Of a stretch of 64,000 nt of DNA, positions 48,903 through 61,863 are shown piece by piece. The DNA comes from Sordaria brevicollis (Eukaryota; Ascomycota; Sordariomycetes; Sordariales; Sordariaceae): contig JAUTDP010000006.1 of the NCBI GenBank assembly GCA_033439795.1, positions 3,100,001 to 3,164,000 on the forward strand, written 5' to 3'. The position numbers and the translations under genes are program-made. Position 1 is the stretch's first letter. Each line of letters opens with the position of its first letter. Below the pieces are notes generated by a model. That model worked only from the letters and a program-made list of their open reading frames with translations. It searched no databases and was not told the origin of the DNA.

Positions 48903-51900
48903 TACCCCCTTAAATTTATACTATAGATTAATATTAAATTTACGTAAAAATGCCCTATAATCCTTTAAGAGTCTTATACTTCTATTCTTGATATAATAAT
49001 ATTTCCCTAGAATTTTTATTTATTACATTAACTTTTAAATAGATTATAAAATCTCCTATTTAATTTATTTACAATTTTTTTATTTTTTAACTCCTTTTAA
49101 TCTTTATTCTTTAAATTTACTACCCTTTTAAGCATTTTTATTATAATAAACGTATTCGTAATTTTTAATAATTTAATCGATAGCCGTTAAAATTCTACGA
49201 ATTTTAATTACTTTATCGATATATAGTAATTTATAGGCCCGAAGTTCTTTATAAGGCCGTCGGCGATTTACTCCTTAATAGGGATATAAGTAACGTCGAT
49301 AAGCTTTTTTTCCTACACTTAATATAATTAATATTTATAGATATTTATATATTTTAATTTAATTATTAAATATATACCCTCTTTAATAACGAAGCGGATC
49401 GTTTATTTATTATTATAATTTATAGGCGTAATTTCCTAATCGAATTTTATTATTAATTCGTTAAATAAATAGCGGGCGTAAATAATTTCTTTAATACTTT
49501 AATTTAAAGATAATAATTTTACTTCCATAAAAGAGGTAATTATTATATTCTATTTATTAATTCGTTAATTTATAATTACGTTTAGGAATTTTAAAATAAA
49601 CGTTTAAGAGTTTTTATAATTAAAGGAATTATTTATAAAAAAAGAATTAATTATTAGGTAAAAATTCTAACGGTTAAGTCTATTTAATTAAAGAGCGTAG
49701 TTTTAAGTTAATAATAAATATAAAAGGACGCGATTTATAGCTTTATAATATATTAAATTAGGGTTCGAATTAAAACGAATTAATTTAGAAATAGGGAAAG
49801 TAACGTTTAAGCGCGTAATAATGATAATATAAAGGATAAAGCCGATTTTAACTTAATAAACGGTAATTTTATATAGTAATACTTTATCCTTATAGGGGAT
49901 TAATTCTTCTTTAATTAGAAGATTTTAGAAGAATTTCTTTATCTTTTCAATTTTATTTATAATTTTATTAATATAATTGTATTATAATAATTAAATTAAC
50001 CGTTTTTTACAATTACGAATAATTTTAATTCTTAAGAACTATTTTAATTCTTCTCCGCTAATTAATTAATATTTTTTTTAAAGGTAATAATTACCCCCTT
50101 AATTATAATTACCTCTTTATCTTTATTTAAATAAGTAATAATGATATTATTAATATAAAAGAAGAGGAATATATTATTTTTAATTAGAATATTAAATTTA
50201 AAAAGGATAAGGGATATATTTATAGCTATAAAGGTTTTAATAAATTCTTATTACTATAAAAGTAATAATTTACGTAATTTATATAGCGTTCGAAGTAGTC
50301 GGATTACTTAACCTTTCCTCTAATATTTAAAAGGAATTTATATATAAATTAATTTATTTAATAAAGTATTAATAAAAGTATTCTTAACGTTGTATTAAAT
50401 TAAATTTAGGTTGAAATAGGCTATAATTATTATAAAAATATAAAAAGATTTAATTATTAATATAATTATATAGGTTTTGCAAATCCTATCCTTAATTTAT
50501 TAATCTCTTCGTACTATTAAATGAATTTTATATTTTTAAAATTTATTATTTTAATTAAATTTATAAACGTAGACCTATCGCAATTTTAAAATTTCCTTCT
50601 TATTTATATCCTTAATATTTATTTATTTTTAAAATTTTATTTTATTATATTTAATTAAATACTCCTTTTTTATAGCTTTAAATAATTCCCCTATAGGATA
50701 AAGGTTAAACATTTAATAGTATTTTAAAAGTAATAAGAAATTAAATCGATAAAAGGTTTTTAAGAATCTTTATTTTTATAACCGGTCGACCTTTTCCCTT
50801 ATTAATTTCAATTTAGAATTATAATTAAAATCGATTTCGATATTCCTTTTTCGTATTTTTTTTAAAAAACCCTAATCGACGATTTAATTTCCTTAAAGAT
50901 TTATAGGATAATTACCCCGTCCGGTTAAGAAAAATACGGCCTAATTAAGGTATTAATTTATAATTAACTATAAATCCTCGTTAAATTTTGAAAGTTTATT
51001 AATTAAGAACGATACCGGTATTTTATTTAAAATTAGGGACGTAAAATAATACCCTTTATCCTCTGAATTTATAACCGTATTTTAGAAGTTAATAATTAAT
51101 TATAAAAGTACTAGAGTTAATTTCTCTAAAAATTCGGTTAAAATCTCTAACCCTTATATTTATAATAAAAATTGGCCTATTAATTCGTAATATTAATTTA
51201 ATAGGATTTAACCTATTTATATTTAATATTAATCTTTTAAGAATTTTACGACCGCTTCCTCTTCTTATTTCCCCTCTTTTAAGGTATTAATTATATTAAT
51301 CGCTTCGTTCGCGTCGGTCGGGAAGTTTATAATTATAAAGCTAAGCGTCGGGAGAATTTATAATAATTTTAATTAATTTACTTCGGCGGTATTTATATTA
51401 TAAAGGGATTTAAATTATATAATTAACTTTTTAAAGGAAATTTATAAGGATTTATAAATTTCTTCAATTTTACCCGGAAATACTTCGTTTTTATTAAATA
51501 TAATATTTCGTATTATTATAATTTAATTAATATAAAGGTTTTAAACTCTATATTAATTCGTTAATTAATAATTAATTAAATATTTAATCTATGTACGTTT
51601 TTTAAATTTTCTAATCCTTTCTTTATTATTTATAACGGCGGTAATAAAGGTAAAAGTTTTATAACTGTAGACCCTTAAATACGTAATTATAAGGGAGGGA
51701 TTTATTAATAATATATTACTGTCTTTAAAACTATAATATAATTCGAATTTCTCTTTAGGAATTTTCTAATAATAATCCACCTTAGGCGTTAAATTATAAA
51801 AATATATAATTACGCGTACGATTTTTAATTAGAATACTTTGGGTAAATTCGTATTTATATATATTAACGCCGCTTTAATCTTAATTATACCCCTTAAGCG

Positions 51901-52859
51901 TTCTACGCCGTTATTTTACGTCTACGTATAAAATATAAAAAGCTCGACTATAATACTATATTTAATTAACTACGTCGTAATCTTTCGATTATTATTTATT
52001 TCGTTATTATATTTTATAATACGAGGGAGGATTTTATATTAAATTTATAAGCCCGTAAAAAGGCTTTAAAGATATATTAATATAGAATCAGTTTTTCGGT
52101 TATTTAAATAATATATTTAAATATATTTAGATTATTAATTTATAATTACTATTAAATTTAAATATTTCCTACTTCGTATTTTAATCTTATTATAAAAAAA
52201 GAAGTCAATAGCGAAGCGTAATTTTAAACCTTTTAAGTAATCGCGAAATTCTCTATGTATTTAATACTTTAATTTAACTATAATATATAATTTACAATAT
52301 ACTAAATTTAAACCCTTAAATCGAACCCTATAGATTTATTTAATTAATTTAATAAATATATTTAATCTTAGGTAATTAAATCGAAAATATTAGCGGAGGG
52401 TTATACCCTCTTATAATTTCTATTAGAAATTAATTAAAGGTAATATATACTATAAAAGAAAATTCGTTAATATTATCTTTTAATAGAGGGACGTATTTTA
52501 ATATAAATTATTTATAAATAGAATATATATAATAAATTAAGGAATTCGTAAAATTAAAGCGTAAATATTCGTTCTTATAATCCTAAAAAATATAATTATC
52601 CTCGAATTATTTTAAAGAAATAAAGTTATAAACTATATTCAATATTAGAGCGACGTTAAAGAGGATTAATTCCTTTAATTTTATATTATTTTAAACTTTA
52701 ATTATTATAATATTATACCTTTTAATAAAAATATAATTACTATTAACTTATATATAATTATTTATATTTATAGGGGAAAGGTCTTTAAATCGATTAATTT
52801 TATTAAAAATATAAATTATCGTACCTAAATTGAAAATTATAAAGTCTTTTAATAAATAT
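48903..52859 (-). pseudogene. RIP-degraded pol (3' part) of the copia element
   Basis: This is the minus-strand coding remains of the copia polyprotein between its left LTR and the nested gypsy. The RT core relic lies at about 50131-50600 and RNase H at about 49000-49800. Integrase would be expected at about 51200-52500, but I could not trace its catalytic residues with confidence. The 5' part of the gene continues beyond the nested element, at 60320-61677. Confidence 0.55.
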
Positions 52860-52864
52860 ATAAT

Positions 52865-53146
52865 TGTCACAGGATTAGACCTATACCATACCCAGTACAC
52901 GCACTAACTACCGTTACAGGTGCCCAGCTCCCTAGTGGCCATTTATAACCATAGCACATATATTATAGCACAATATAGCCCAGATTTGGTTACTAATAAT
53001 TACGTACAATATTACGTAGGCGTGCACGGGCTGGGGCATAAGCTCGCGCCTATATATCCAACCCTCTACGTATATTTCCTATTTCCTTTCCTTCGTACTT
53101 TAATATATATCCTAACCTATACTTAACGTACACTCAACCTATAATA
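52865..53146 (+). repeat. 5' LTR of the second gypsy element
   Basis: It is 282 bp long and starts TGTCACAGG. The last bases, cctataata, match cccgtaata in the partner, both consistent with an original CA end. A GC-rich core (ggcgtgcacgggctggggc, about 53018-53036) has survived. Confidence 0.92.
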
Positions 53147-56100
53147 ATTTAAAGTACTAAACTATTATACTACGCGTATATATTAAAGAAGATTACGATT
53201 ATTATATTCTAATTTTAAAGTATTAAAAATTCGATTACTAAACGATTATAATAATCGCGTACCGGTCCCGCGTATATCGAATTAAATAAATATTAAAACG
53301 AATATCATTATCGAATCGCTCGTACCCTTTCTCTTTATTTTATACCTATTAAATATATTAATTTAAGCGATTAATATTTTTTTTAAACTAATAATTTTCA
53401 ATTCCCCCTACTACGGATAATTTTATTATTATCGCTACTATTAATATTTTTATAATTATATTCCCGGATAACTTTATTTATTTAAATTTAGTAAATATTT
53501 TATCCGTTCTCAATTTTATTATACTCTCTATTATTATTATTATCAATTAAACTTTCAACCTTATATTAAACCCCGCTTTCTAATTAGTATTAATAACCTT
53601 TATTAAATTTATTTATTTTAATATCGTCGAAACGGGCATTAAAGTATATAATTTCGAAATCGAATTCTAATAAATTAAATCCAATCTTTAAAATTCAGAA
53701 AGCGCCTATATTACGTTTTAAATTAAATACGATTTTTAATTCTAAAATATTGCGGCCGATTATTAACGCGCTATTTCTAACCTCGAAATTAAATTATTCG
53801 ATTTTAAGAATAATTTCCGCTAAATTTTAAAACGCTAAATTAAAAAATATTAAAAAACGATTACTAATTTTCGCTAATATATTACTTAATTTTAACCAAT
53901 TTAAAAAGATTTATTCAATATAATTATTAATAACGAAATAATTACCCCTATTCCCCCCGTTAATAACCTTATTAACGGTAATAGTTATAAATCGGTATTA
54001 TAAATAATAATTATATTCGCTTTTAACGATACTAGTAATTCGGTTAAACGCGCTATTAAATTTCGTTACTAAAATATTAATATTTAATTTATTTAGGAGG
54101 ATAATCCGACCTTATTTAATATTATACGTATTAAATACTTTTTAATCGCCCGTTCCCTAATTAATAAGCCCTTTAAAATTATTAAACCCGAATTCCTTAA
54201 AATTCTATCGGGAAAAGACTTTAAATAATTTATAACCGAAGATTTATTTAAATAAATAAATAAAAAGTATAATAATATTAATATTATTATTTAATTCCGT
54301 TACGAATTCCAGGAGTTAAAATTTAATAAAATAAAATAATTTAATTTCGAGGATAAATTCGTTATTTTAATCGACTACTATAATTTTAATAATAATATAA
54401 AAATTTATTACTTCCGCGCCCATTTTAACGACCATTTATATAATGCCATCGCTTTATAACGCCTTTAACCCGATAATAATAAATTCGACGAATAATTTAG
54501 AATAATTCGCAATTCAATTAAATAATTAAAAAAGAAAGACTAGCGTAATAAGGTTATTAGCGGTTCCCGCCCTACTATTAATATTAATACTAGTACGTCC
54601 GCCTCCGGTCTAAATTCCGCTTCCGGTACTACTTCCACTCCCGAATTTATTACTAATTAAAATAACTCCGCTATAAACTTCGATTCTATATCCCTTATTA
54701 ATATTTAAATATTTTATATAATTAATAAAAATATTTTCGAATAGCGTATAAAGTTTAATATTTATACCTATTACGGCTGTAAGAATTATTTTACCGCTAA
54801 ATATAAATTTCGTATTAATTTTAATAAAGACCCGCCTATTAACCGTTAGAAGAAGGATAAAGAAACGAAGGATAAAAAGAATAAAAATAAGGGTAATAAT
54901 AATAATTTTAGTAATAATAATATTAATAAATAATAATAACGTCCCGTTTAAAATTAATACGGTTATAGTTAATATAATTAATATAATATTAACGCTATAA
55001 ATATAAACGGCGTTCTAATTTACTATAGTACTCCGGCCCCGGGTAATTATTATATACCCCCCGTTTATTACCCCAACCCTATATACCCTTATAGCTTTAT
55101 AAGCCTAATTATAGGCGATAAAAATAATTCTATTAACGATTAGGGAAATATATAACCTCTTATTTAAATTATAATTAGAAATTACCGTTTATTAAATATA
55201 AAAATAAATAATAGAAGAATATTTTTATAAAATTAAATATTATAAAGATTTATTAATCTTTTATAAATAATTATTATAAATACCCTAATTTATTAAATTT
55301 TTTTATTTATTTATCCTACGGACCGTATAAAATATATTATACCGCTTTTATTAATAGTGGATATACTATTCTCGGTTTTATTAATCGTTATTTTATTATT
55401 CGTAATAATTTTCTTTTATTCCCTCTTTAAATCCCTAAATTATTATATTTAACCGACGGTTAAACTAAAAGTAATATTACGTACTTTAATAAATTAATTA
55501 TAAACATTGGCGTTTACTATAAAATTATCGACCTCTTAATTTACGATTTAGCTAATAATAATTTAATAATTTTTAATTATTTATAATTAATTTACTATAC
55601 CCTTAATATTAATTAACCTAATAATTACCTTACTTTTAACTAATTGTACGAACGCCGTAATTATTTCCTATAAAGAACGCTTCTTTATCTTCGCTATATA
55701 CTTCTATTTCGTAAATATTAATAAATCCCTTTCGTTACGTTATCGATTACCCCCTTTAAAATTATCCTTAATATAAAATTTATATATTAAAAGCCCTTAA
55801 TAAAAAATATTCCTAATAAAGGTAAACCGGATATTCCTTCCCTAATGGAATTTATTCGTAGGATTTTAATTTCTACGATAATATAATGCGCCGCCCGTTA
55901 AAAATTTAATAAATTTAAATAAAAGGTAATTAATTATATAAGCGCTATACCTATAAATAAAATTATCGGTAAATAAATTTTTATATTTATAATTACAATG
56001 CGTTATTTTCCCCCGCCGCTACCTCGTATAATATTTATACTTTATAAATTCGTTAAAGGAATTTATATTTCATTCCCTAACTACTATACCCTAATCCACC

Positions 56101-59100
56101 TTTATTATATCCCTAAAAGCCCCCTCGACCTAAATAATATTAAAGAATTACTAATAATTATATTCAATTAATTCACTAAAAAATATAAATTTTAAATTAT
56201 CCGAATAATACGAATAAATATAACGAAGGATATTTAATATATATTTAACGAAAATAAAATAATAAAAAAAAAGGGCGCCCTAACGCCTAATACGGTTAGC
56301 GAATCCTTTATAATTAATATAATTAAAAATATTATAAATAATAAAATATATTATTATAAAAAATTCTTCGGTAATAACTATTATATTTAAATTAACGCTC
56401 TTTATAATATTGGTATTAAAGAAGTAATTAAAGTAATTAGGGTATCTACGTCCGTAATATTTATAAAATACGCCTCTAATTTTAAAATATACGAAAATAT
56501 TATTAATAACTACTTTACTACTAATAATATTAATATTAATAAAATTATTTTTAAAAACGTTATAAAATTCTATAAAAAAGCCGATAAACCTCCTAAGACC
56601 GACGCTTAAATTTAAACCAAATTCCCCCGCTAATATTAGTAATAAACGAATAATTTTAAATAAAAAATAATTAATATATTTCCCCTAAATAAATTATACG
56701 ATTTTAAATTCGAATTCAAACCTAACGCTATATTATTTACGTCCCGTAGCCGTATTTTTAACCTAAAAGAATTTAATATTATTAAAAAATAAATCGATAA
56801 TAATTTTAAAAAGAAATTTATCCGGCCATTATAATTAAAAGCCTCCGCTCCTATCCTCTTAATTAAAAAACCGAGCGGCGGAATCCATATTTATATTAAT
56901 TATTAGGGTATTAATAACGTTATTCTCAAATCCTATTACCCGCTCCCTTTAATTAAAAAAACCTTCGATATAATTTATTACGTTAAAATCTTTACGAAAT
57001 TCAATATTATTATTACTTTTAATTATATCCGTATTAAAAAAGGATACGAATAATTTATTATATTTATAATACGGTTCGGGCTATTCGAATCCTTAATAAT
57101 ACTTTTTAATTTTTAAAGTACGCTAAACGCCTTTTAAAATTATATTAACGATCTCCTATATAATATCTTCGACATTTATATAATTATTTACTTTAATAAT
57201 ATCCTTATTTATTCCGATAACGAAAAAGATTACGAACGCTACGTTAATAATATTCTTAAATATTTTATTAAAATAAATTTTAATATTAATATCGATAAAT
57301 ATAAATTTTATATAAAGCGTACGAAATACTTCGGTCTTATTATAATACCGGGTAATATCGAAATAAATTTAAATAAGGTTAAAATAATCTTTAAATAAAT
57401 ACCGCTATAATTTAAAAAATCCCTATAATAATTCTTCGGTTTCGTAAACTTCTACCGCTAATTTATAAAGAACTTTTTAATAATAATTTCGCCTTTATAC
57501 GAATTAATAAAAAAAAACGTATTATAATTTTAATTTAATTACTATTAATTTGCGTTTAAAGCTTTAAAATAAATTTTCACTACCGGACTCGTTTTAAAAA
57601 TTTATAATTAAATTAAAAAAATAATTATTAAAACCGATATTTCGAATTAAATAATAGGCGGTATACTTTTATAATATAAAAACGACGGCGTATTATACCC
57701 CGTTACGTACTTCTCTACAAAATATTCCGCCTAGGAATATAATTATAACGTTTATAATAAAGAGTTCCTAACTATTATTAAAGTACTTAAAGAATAATAA
57801 CCGGAATTCGAAGGCGTATAATAATTTTTTAATATTTTTATAAATTATAAAAATTTAAAGATATTTACGACTAATAAATAATTAATACAATATTATATAT
57901 AGTAATCCTAATTTCTATCCTACTTTAATTTTTAAATTTAATATACCCCCGGCTTTAAAAATTTATATTTAAATATACTTAATCGCAAATTTAATAATAT
58001 CCTTACTAAGGCCGAAGATAAATATTTAGCCGCCCGCTAACGTATATTATTATAACCCTTATAATTTATAAATAAATATTTTAATAACCCTACGGTATAT
58101 TTTTCCCTATCCTTTATAAATAATTATAAAAATAAGTCTATTAATAATATTATTCTAAATAATTATAAAAATTCTATATTCCTCCAAGAAATTATTTCCG
58201 CTTTAAATAACTTAAATATCCGCAATTAACCGGTCTCCGTCCGTAAAGTCTTATATAAAATTTTCAACGAATATTAAATTATATTTAACGGTATAGCGAA
58301 GTAGCGAAGCCGTATTATTATCGACCTTTACGATAAAAAATTCTAACTTTAATTAATTAACTATTAATATAATTCACCTAGCGCGGACTACCCTAGGCGT
58401 AACGTTACGTACGAATTACTATCCTACGAATTTTATTAAGAGGGGATAATTAACGATGTACGAATTTTCTATAAAATATACTTCCTATATATAAAAATAA
58501 AATTCTTTAAGCAAGGATATATTAATCTTCTTAAAATTATCCCGGTTATTATAGCGTTATAAATTATAATTTCGGTCGATTATATTACCCCGCTACCGGG
58601 TAATATATACTTAAACTAAGAATTTAAATATATTTATATCGTCGTAGACCGATTAATTAAAATACGGCATTTTATTTTAATAATTACGCTATTTATTAAG
58701 GAATTAATAAAATAATTTATTAATAAAGTTTATTACTTTTACGGGCTTCCAAATTTTATCCTTTCCGACCGTAGTATATAATTCGTATCCTATTTTTAAT
58801 TATCCTTTTATTAACAATTAAAAATAATATGTAAATTTACTTCTACGTTCTATTTATAAATTAATACCTAAATAAAATATATTAACGTTAAAATAGAATA
58901 ATACTTCTATTTATATATTAATTAATCTTAAACGGATTAGGCCAAATAATTCCCCTTCGCTAAATTCGTAAAAAATAACGCTATTTCTTCTTTAATAGGA
59001 CTATCCCCCTTCTTCGCTAATTATAGATATTATTCCTATATAAATATTAAGCCTTATAACCCGCCGCTTCCTATATTATTACCCGCGTAATTAAAAGAAT

Positions 59101-60020
59101 ATTATAAAGTTAACGAATTCGCCGACCGATTTAAAAAGATTTAAGACTTTGCGGTCTAATAAATAAAACGAATTTAAAACCGGTATAAAGAGAATACTAA
59201 TAAACGACGTATTAATTTAATAAAATATAAATTTAGGGATATAGTATTATTTAATATTTTTAACCTCTTTAACGGCCGCCTATATATTAAATTCTCTCCC
59301 TATTAGGAGGGCCTATTTATAATCCTCTAATCCGATACCTATACTATTAAATTGAAATTCCCTAATAATATAAAATATTCGCTTACTTTTTACATTTTTA
59401 TAATATAATATTAATTCGGTTAAAGCCTTTTTAACCAAATAACCGATTCCAACGTCTATATTAACGAAAGAAGAATAATAATCCGTACTAATAAATACGA
59501 AGAATATATAAAATAAAACTTCGATAAATTAATAAATATCGAATAATAAAAAAAGAACTACTATTAATATTATTTAATTAAATAGAAGGGTAATTATAAA
59601 TTAACTTAGGAAAAGGTTAATAATATTATCGATTACAAAGTACGATTTTAGGAATTCTATTACGAATATTCCAATAAGCCTATACTACTCCGTATTTAAA
59701 ACCTCTTCGATTAATTCCGCTAAAAGGAACGAAATATTACAATAACGGACCCCGTTACTACCGCTTATAACGAGCCCCTACGCCGCCGCTCCGCCCGATT
59801 AATATAGTAATTCGCTACTTCGAAAACGGAAATATTATTAATAGAAAAAAAAGAGGAGGAAGGTTTAATAGAAATAATAATAAAGATTATACGATTTTTA
59901 ATAAATAAATAGTTTAAAATACGGCTAACGTTACGTTTAAGAGCGTTTAACGAGCTATTAAAGGATTCTAAAATATAATTATACGTATATATAAATTTTT
60001 CAATTCTACGAACTTCTTTT
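53147..60020 (+). pseudogene. RIP-degraded gag-pol of the second gypsy element
   Basis: There are stops throughout. Recognisable plus-strand relics: a Gag zone ending in a possible zinc-knuckle relic near 54755-54830 (TYYGCKNYFTAKYKFR), a Lys/Asn-rich linker after it, RT with YFNNILIYSDNEKD at about 57188-57230 (expected YLDDILIYS), the family phrase YFGLIII at about 57330, RNase H starting near 57625 (KTDIS..IIGGIL), a histidine-poor integrase N-terminus near 58400, and an integrase core with VVDRLIK at about 58640 and LSDRS at about 58766. It is not translatable. Confidence 0.75.
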
Positions 60021-60032
60021 GAGGGGGGATAG

Positions 60033-60314
60033 TATTATAGGATTAAACCTATACTATACCCAATATACGCACTAACCACCGTTATAAGTGCCTAATTCCC
60101 TAATAGCTATTTATAACTATAATATATATACTATAGTACGATATAGCCCAAATTTGGTTATTAATAGTTACGTATAGTATTACGTAGGCGTGCACGGGCT
60201 AGGGCATAGGCTCGCGCCCATATATCTAGCCCTCCACGTATATTTCCCATTTCCTCTCCTTCGTACTTCAACACATATCCTAACCCATACCTAACGTACA
60301 TTCAGCCCGTAATA
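60033..60314 (+). repeat. 3' LTR of the second gypsy element
   Basis: It is 282 bp long and the direct partner of 52865-53146. Its left half is more RIP-mutated (tattatagg for tgtcacagg), its right half less so than the partner. Confidence 0.92.
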
Positions 60315-60319
60315 ATAAT

Positions 60320-61677
60320 ATAGTATTCTATAAGTATTAAAAAATTACTTTTACCTATTAAACGATTATAGAATTATTTTTAATTAAATTCGTCTTTTTT
60401 TTATTTATATAATTAGAGAATAACCTCTTTAAATTTCTTATCCTTCTTTATATTAACGGCGGCGCGTTTTTTAATATCTTCGTTTACTATTTAACTTTCG
60501 AAAATAATCTATAAATATACGTAATAGTATAATTCAATTTCGTAACCGAATTAAATATAAAATTTATAAATAGGACGTTTCGTTTTACAAATTTACTAAA
60601 GAAGGGAGGAAGCGTATTTCTTATTAGTAAATTTAAAAAACGTATTTTTTTTATTTCCTTTCTTCTTTATTAGGGTTATAATTTCTCCCCGCCCTTCTCT
60701 AATATTTATATTAAAAATTTCTTTATTATTAAAAACGTCCTCTTTAACGGGCTTTCTGCTTAATATAGCCGTAAATACTATACCTTTTAACGAAGGGGTT
60801 AACCGGCTTTTACTTTAAATAAGATTTACCGTTATTATTTTATAAAAGTCTTTAATAATAGTATAGAATCCTATTTTTATATAATTATCCTTTTCCAATT
60901 CCTTATTATATTAAAATTAATATATATTTACCCATAAAGAGAAAAGATTTCCTTTAATTATATAATAGAATTTTATAAACTAAATATTTAAATTATTAAA
61001 TTTAGGGACTTTATAGGCTTTATATAAAATTATAGCCTATTCCTAATAAAACGATTGAATAATTTAATCCTTAATAATATAGCTTAAACGTAAAATGAAA
61101 ATTAATTAAATTTTAATTTATTTTTTAACTTCTCGATTATTAAAATATACGGCTTTAATAAAATTATTATACTATTCGTAAATATTAAAGCGTTTAATAA
61201 AATTAATTTCGTAATATAAATTTCTAACGGTTTCGGTTATTTATAAATTTAATTGGGTTTCTTTAATCTTTAAATTAAAAATTACCTTTAAATTTATACA
61301 ATAATCGTTTTTCTCAATTATATAATTGTAATAATCGCGTTTATAATAAAAGCCGTACTTAATTACAATATTAAATAATTCTTTAAAACGAACCTTTTTC
61401 TTAATAGCAATCTCTCCTTTAGGTTTTTAACTAATATAATCAAAAATATTAAATTTAGAGGGTTTCGTTAACTAAAATTAACGATCTATAGGATTAATAT
61501 ATTCTTATAAATTTAGGTTTTAGATTTAGAAAATAAAAGCATCTTCCTAAATAAGTTAATCCTTAGGAGAATTGAAACGAATATTATTAATCTTCGAAAA
61601 TATTATCGTTATTATTAATTTCGTTATTATTAACGTTATTAATACTGTAATTTAGGCGAATTTATAAGACTCTTAAT
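60320..61677 (-). pseudogene. RIP-degraded gag part of the copia element
   Basis: This 1.36-kb remnant lies between the nested gypsy element and the copia 5' LTR. By position it should encode gag on the minus strand. I cannot identify a zinc knuckle, so the call rests on location. Confidence 0.45.
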
Positions 61678-61858
61678 TATTATAATAATAATAGTATTGG
61701 GGGAGTAAAGAAGGCTTAATTGTATATAATTATATAAGACTCTATAAACGTATAGATCTCTAGCTATTGTATAAAAATCCCTCAGACTCCAAACCTCGGT
61801 TATTTAAATCACGTACACTCCTATCATCCCTACAGACCAGCCACCCAGTATTGTGACA
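61678..61858 (-). repeat. 5' LTR of the copia element (right end)
   Basis: It is 181 bp long and the direct partner of 48722-48902. The outer (right) end is intact (gtattgtgaca), while its inner (left) end is RIP-mutated (ttattataataataatag for ttgttacaatagtgatag). Confidence 0.93.
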
Positions 61859-61863
61859 AAAGT

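Larger units (their letters stand above)
52865..60314 (+). mobile_element. Full-length Ty3/gypsy LTR retrotransposon nested in the copia element
   Basis: This 7,450-bp element has 282-bp direct LTRs (52865-53146 and 60033-60314) that align without indels. It is flanked by ataat on both sides (52860-52864 and 60315-60319). A polypurine tract gaggggggatag (60021-60032) lies directly before the right LTR, as expected for plus-strand orientation. Plus-strand coding relics show Ty3/gypsy order: RT, RNase H, then integrase. Nearly every CpA or TpG has been converted. It differs in LTR sequence and length from the gypsy element at 17862-26551, so it is a different family. It must be younger than the copia insertion it interrupts. 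Confidence 0.92.
48722..61858 (-). mobile_element. Ty1/copia LTR retrotransposon, minus strand, split by a gypsy element, RIP-inactivated
   Basis: Two 181-bp direct LTRs (48722-48902 and 61678-61858) align without gaps. Outer ends are TGTTACAATAG and AGTATTGTGACA, and the target duplication aaagt is perfect (48717-48721 and 61859-61863). The full span is 13,137 bp. Subtracting the inner 7,450-bp element and its 5-bp duplication leaves 5,682 bp, a normal copia size. The coding direction is minus, because an RT active-site relic reads FFYINNIIIT on the minus strand at about 50168-50131 (expected FFYVDDIII). The copia-specific region follows it at lower coordinates, with relics of the YQ.KIG.LLYAA and TRPDVAF type near 49850-49790. 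Superfamily is inferred from this RT, not from a search. Confidence 0.88.
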
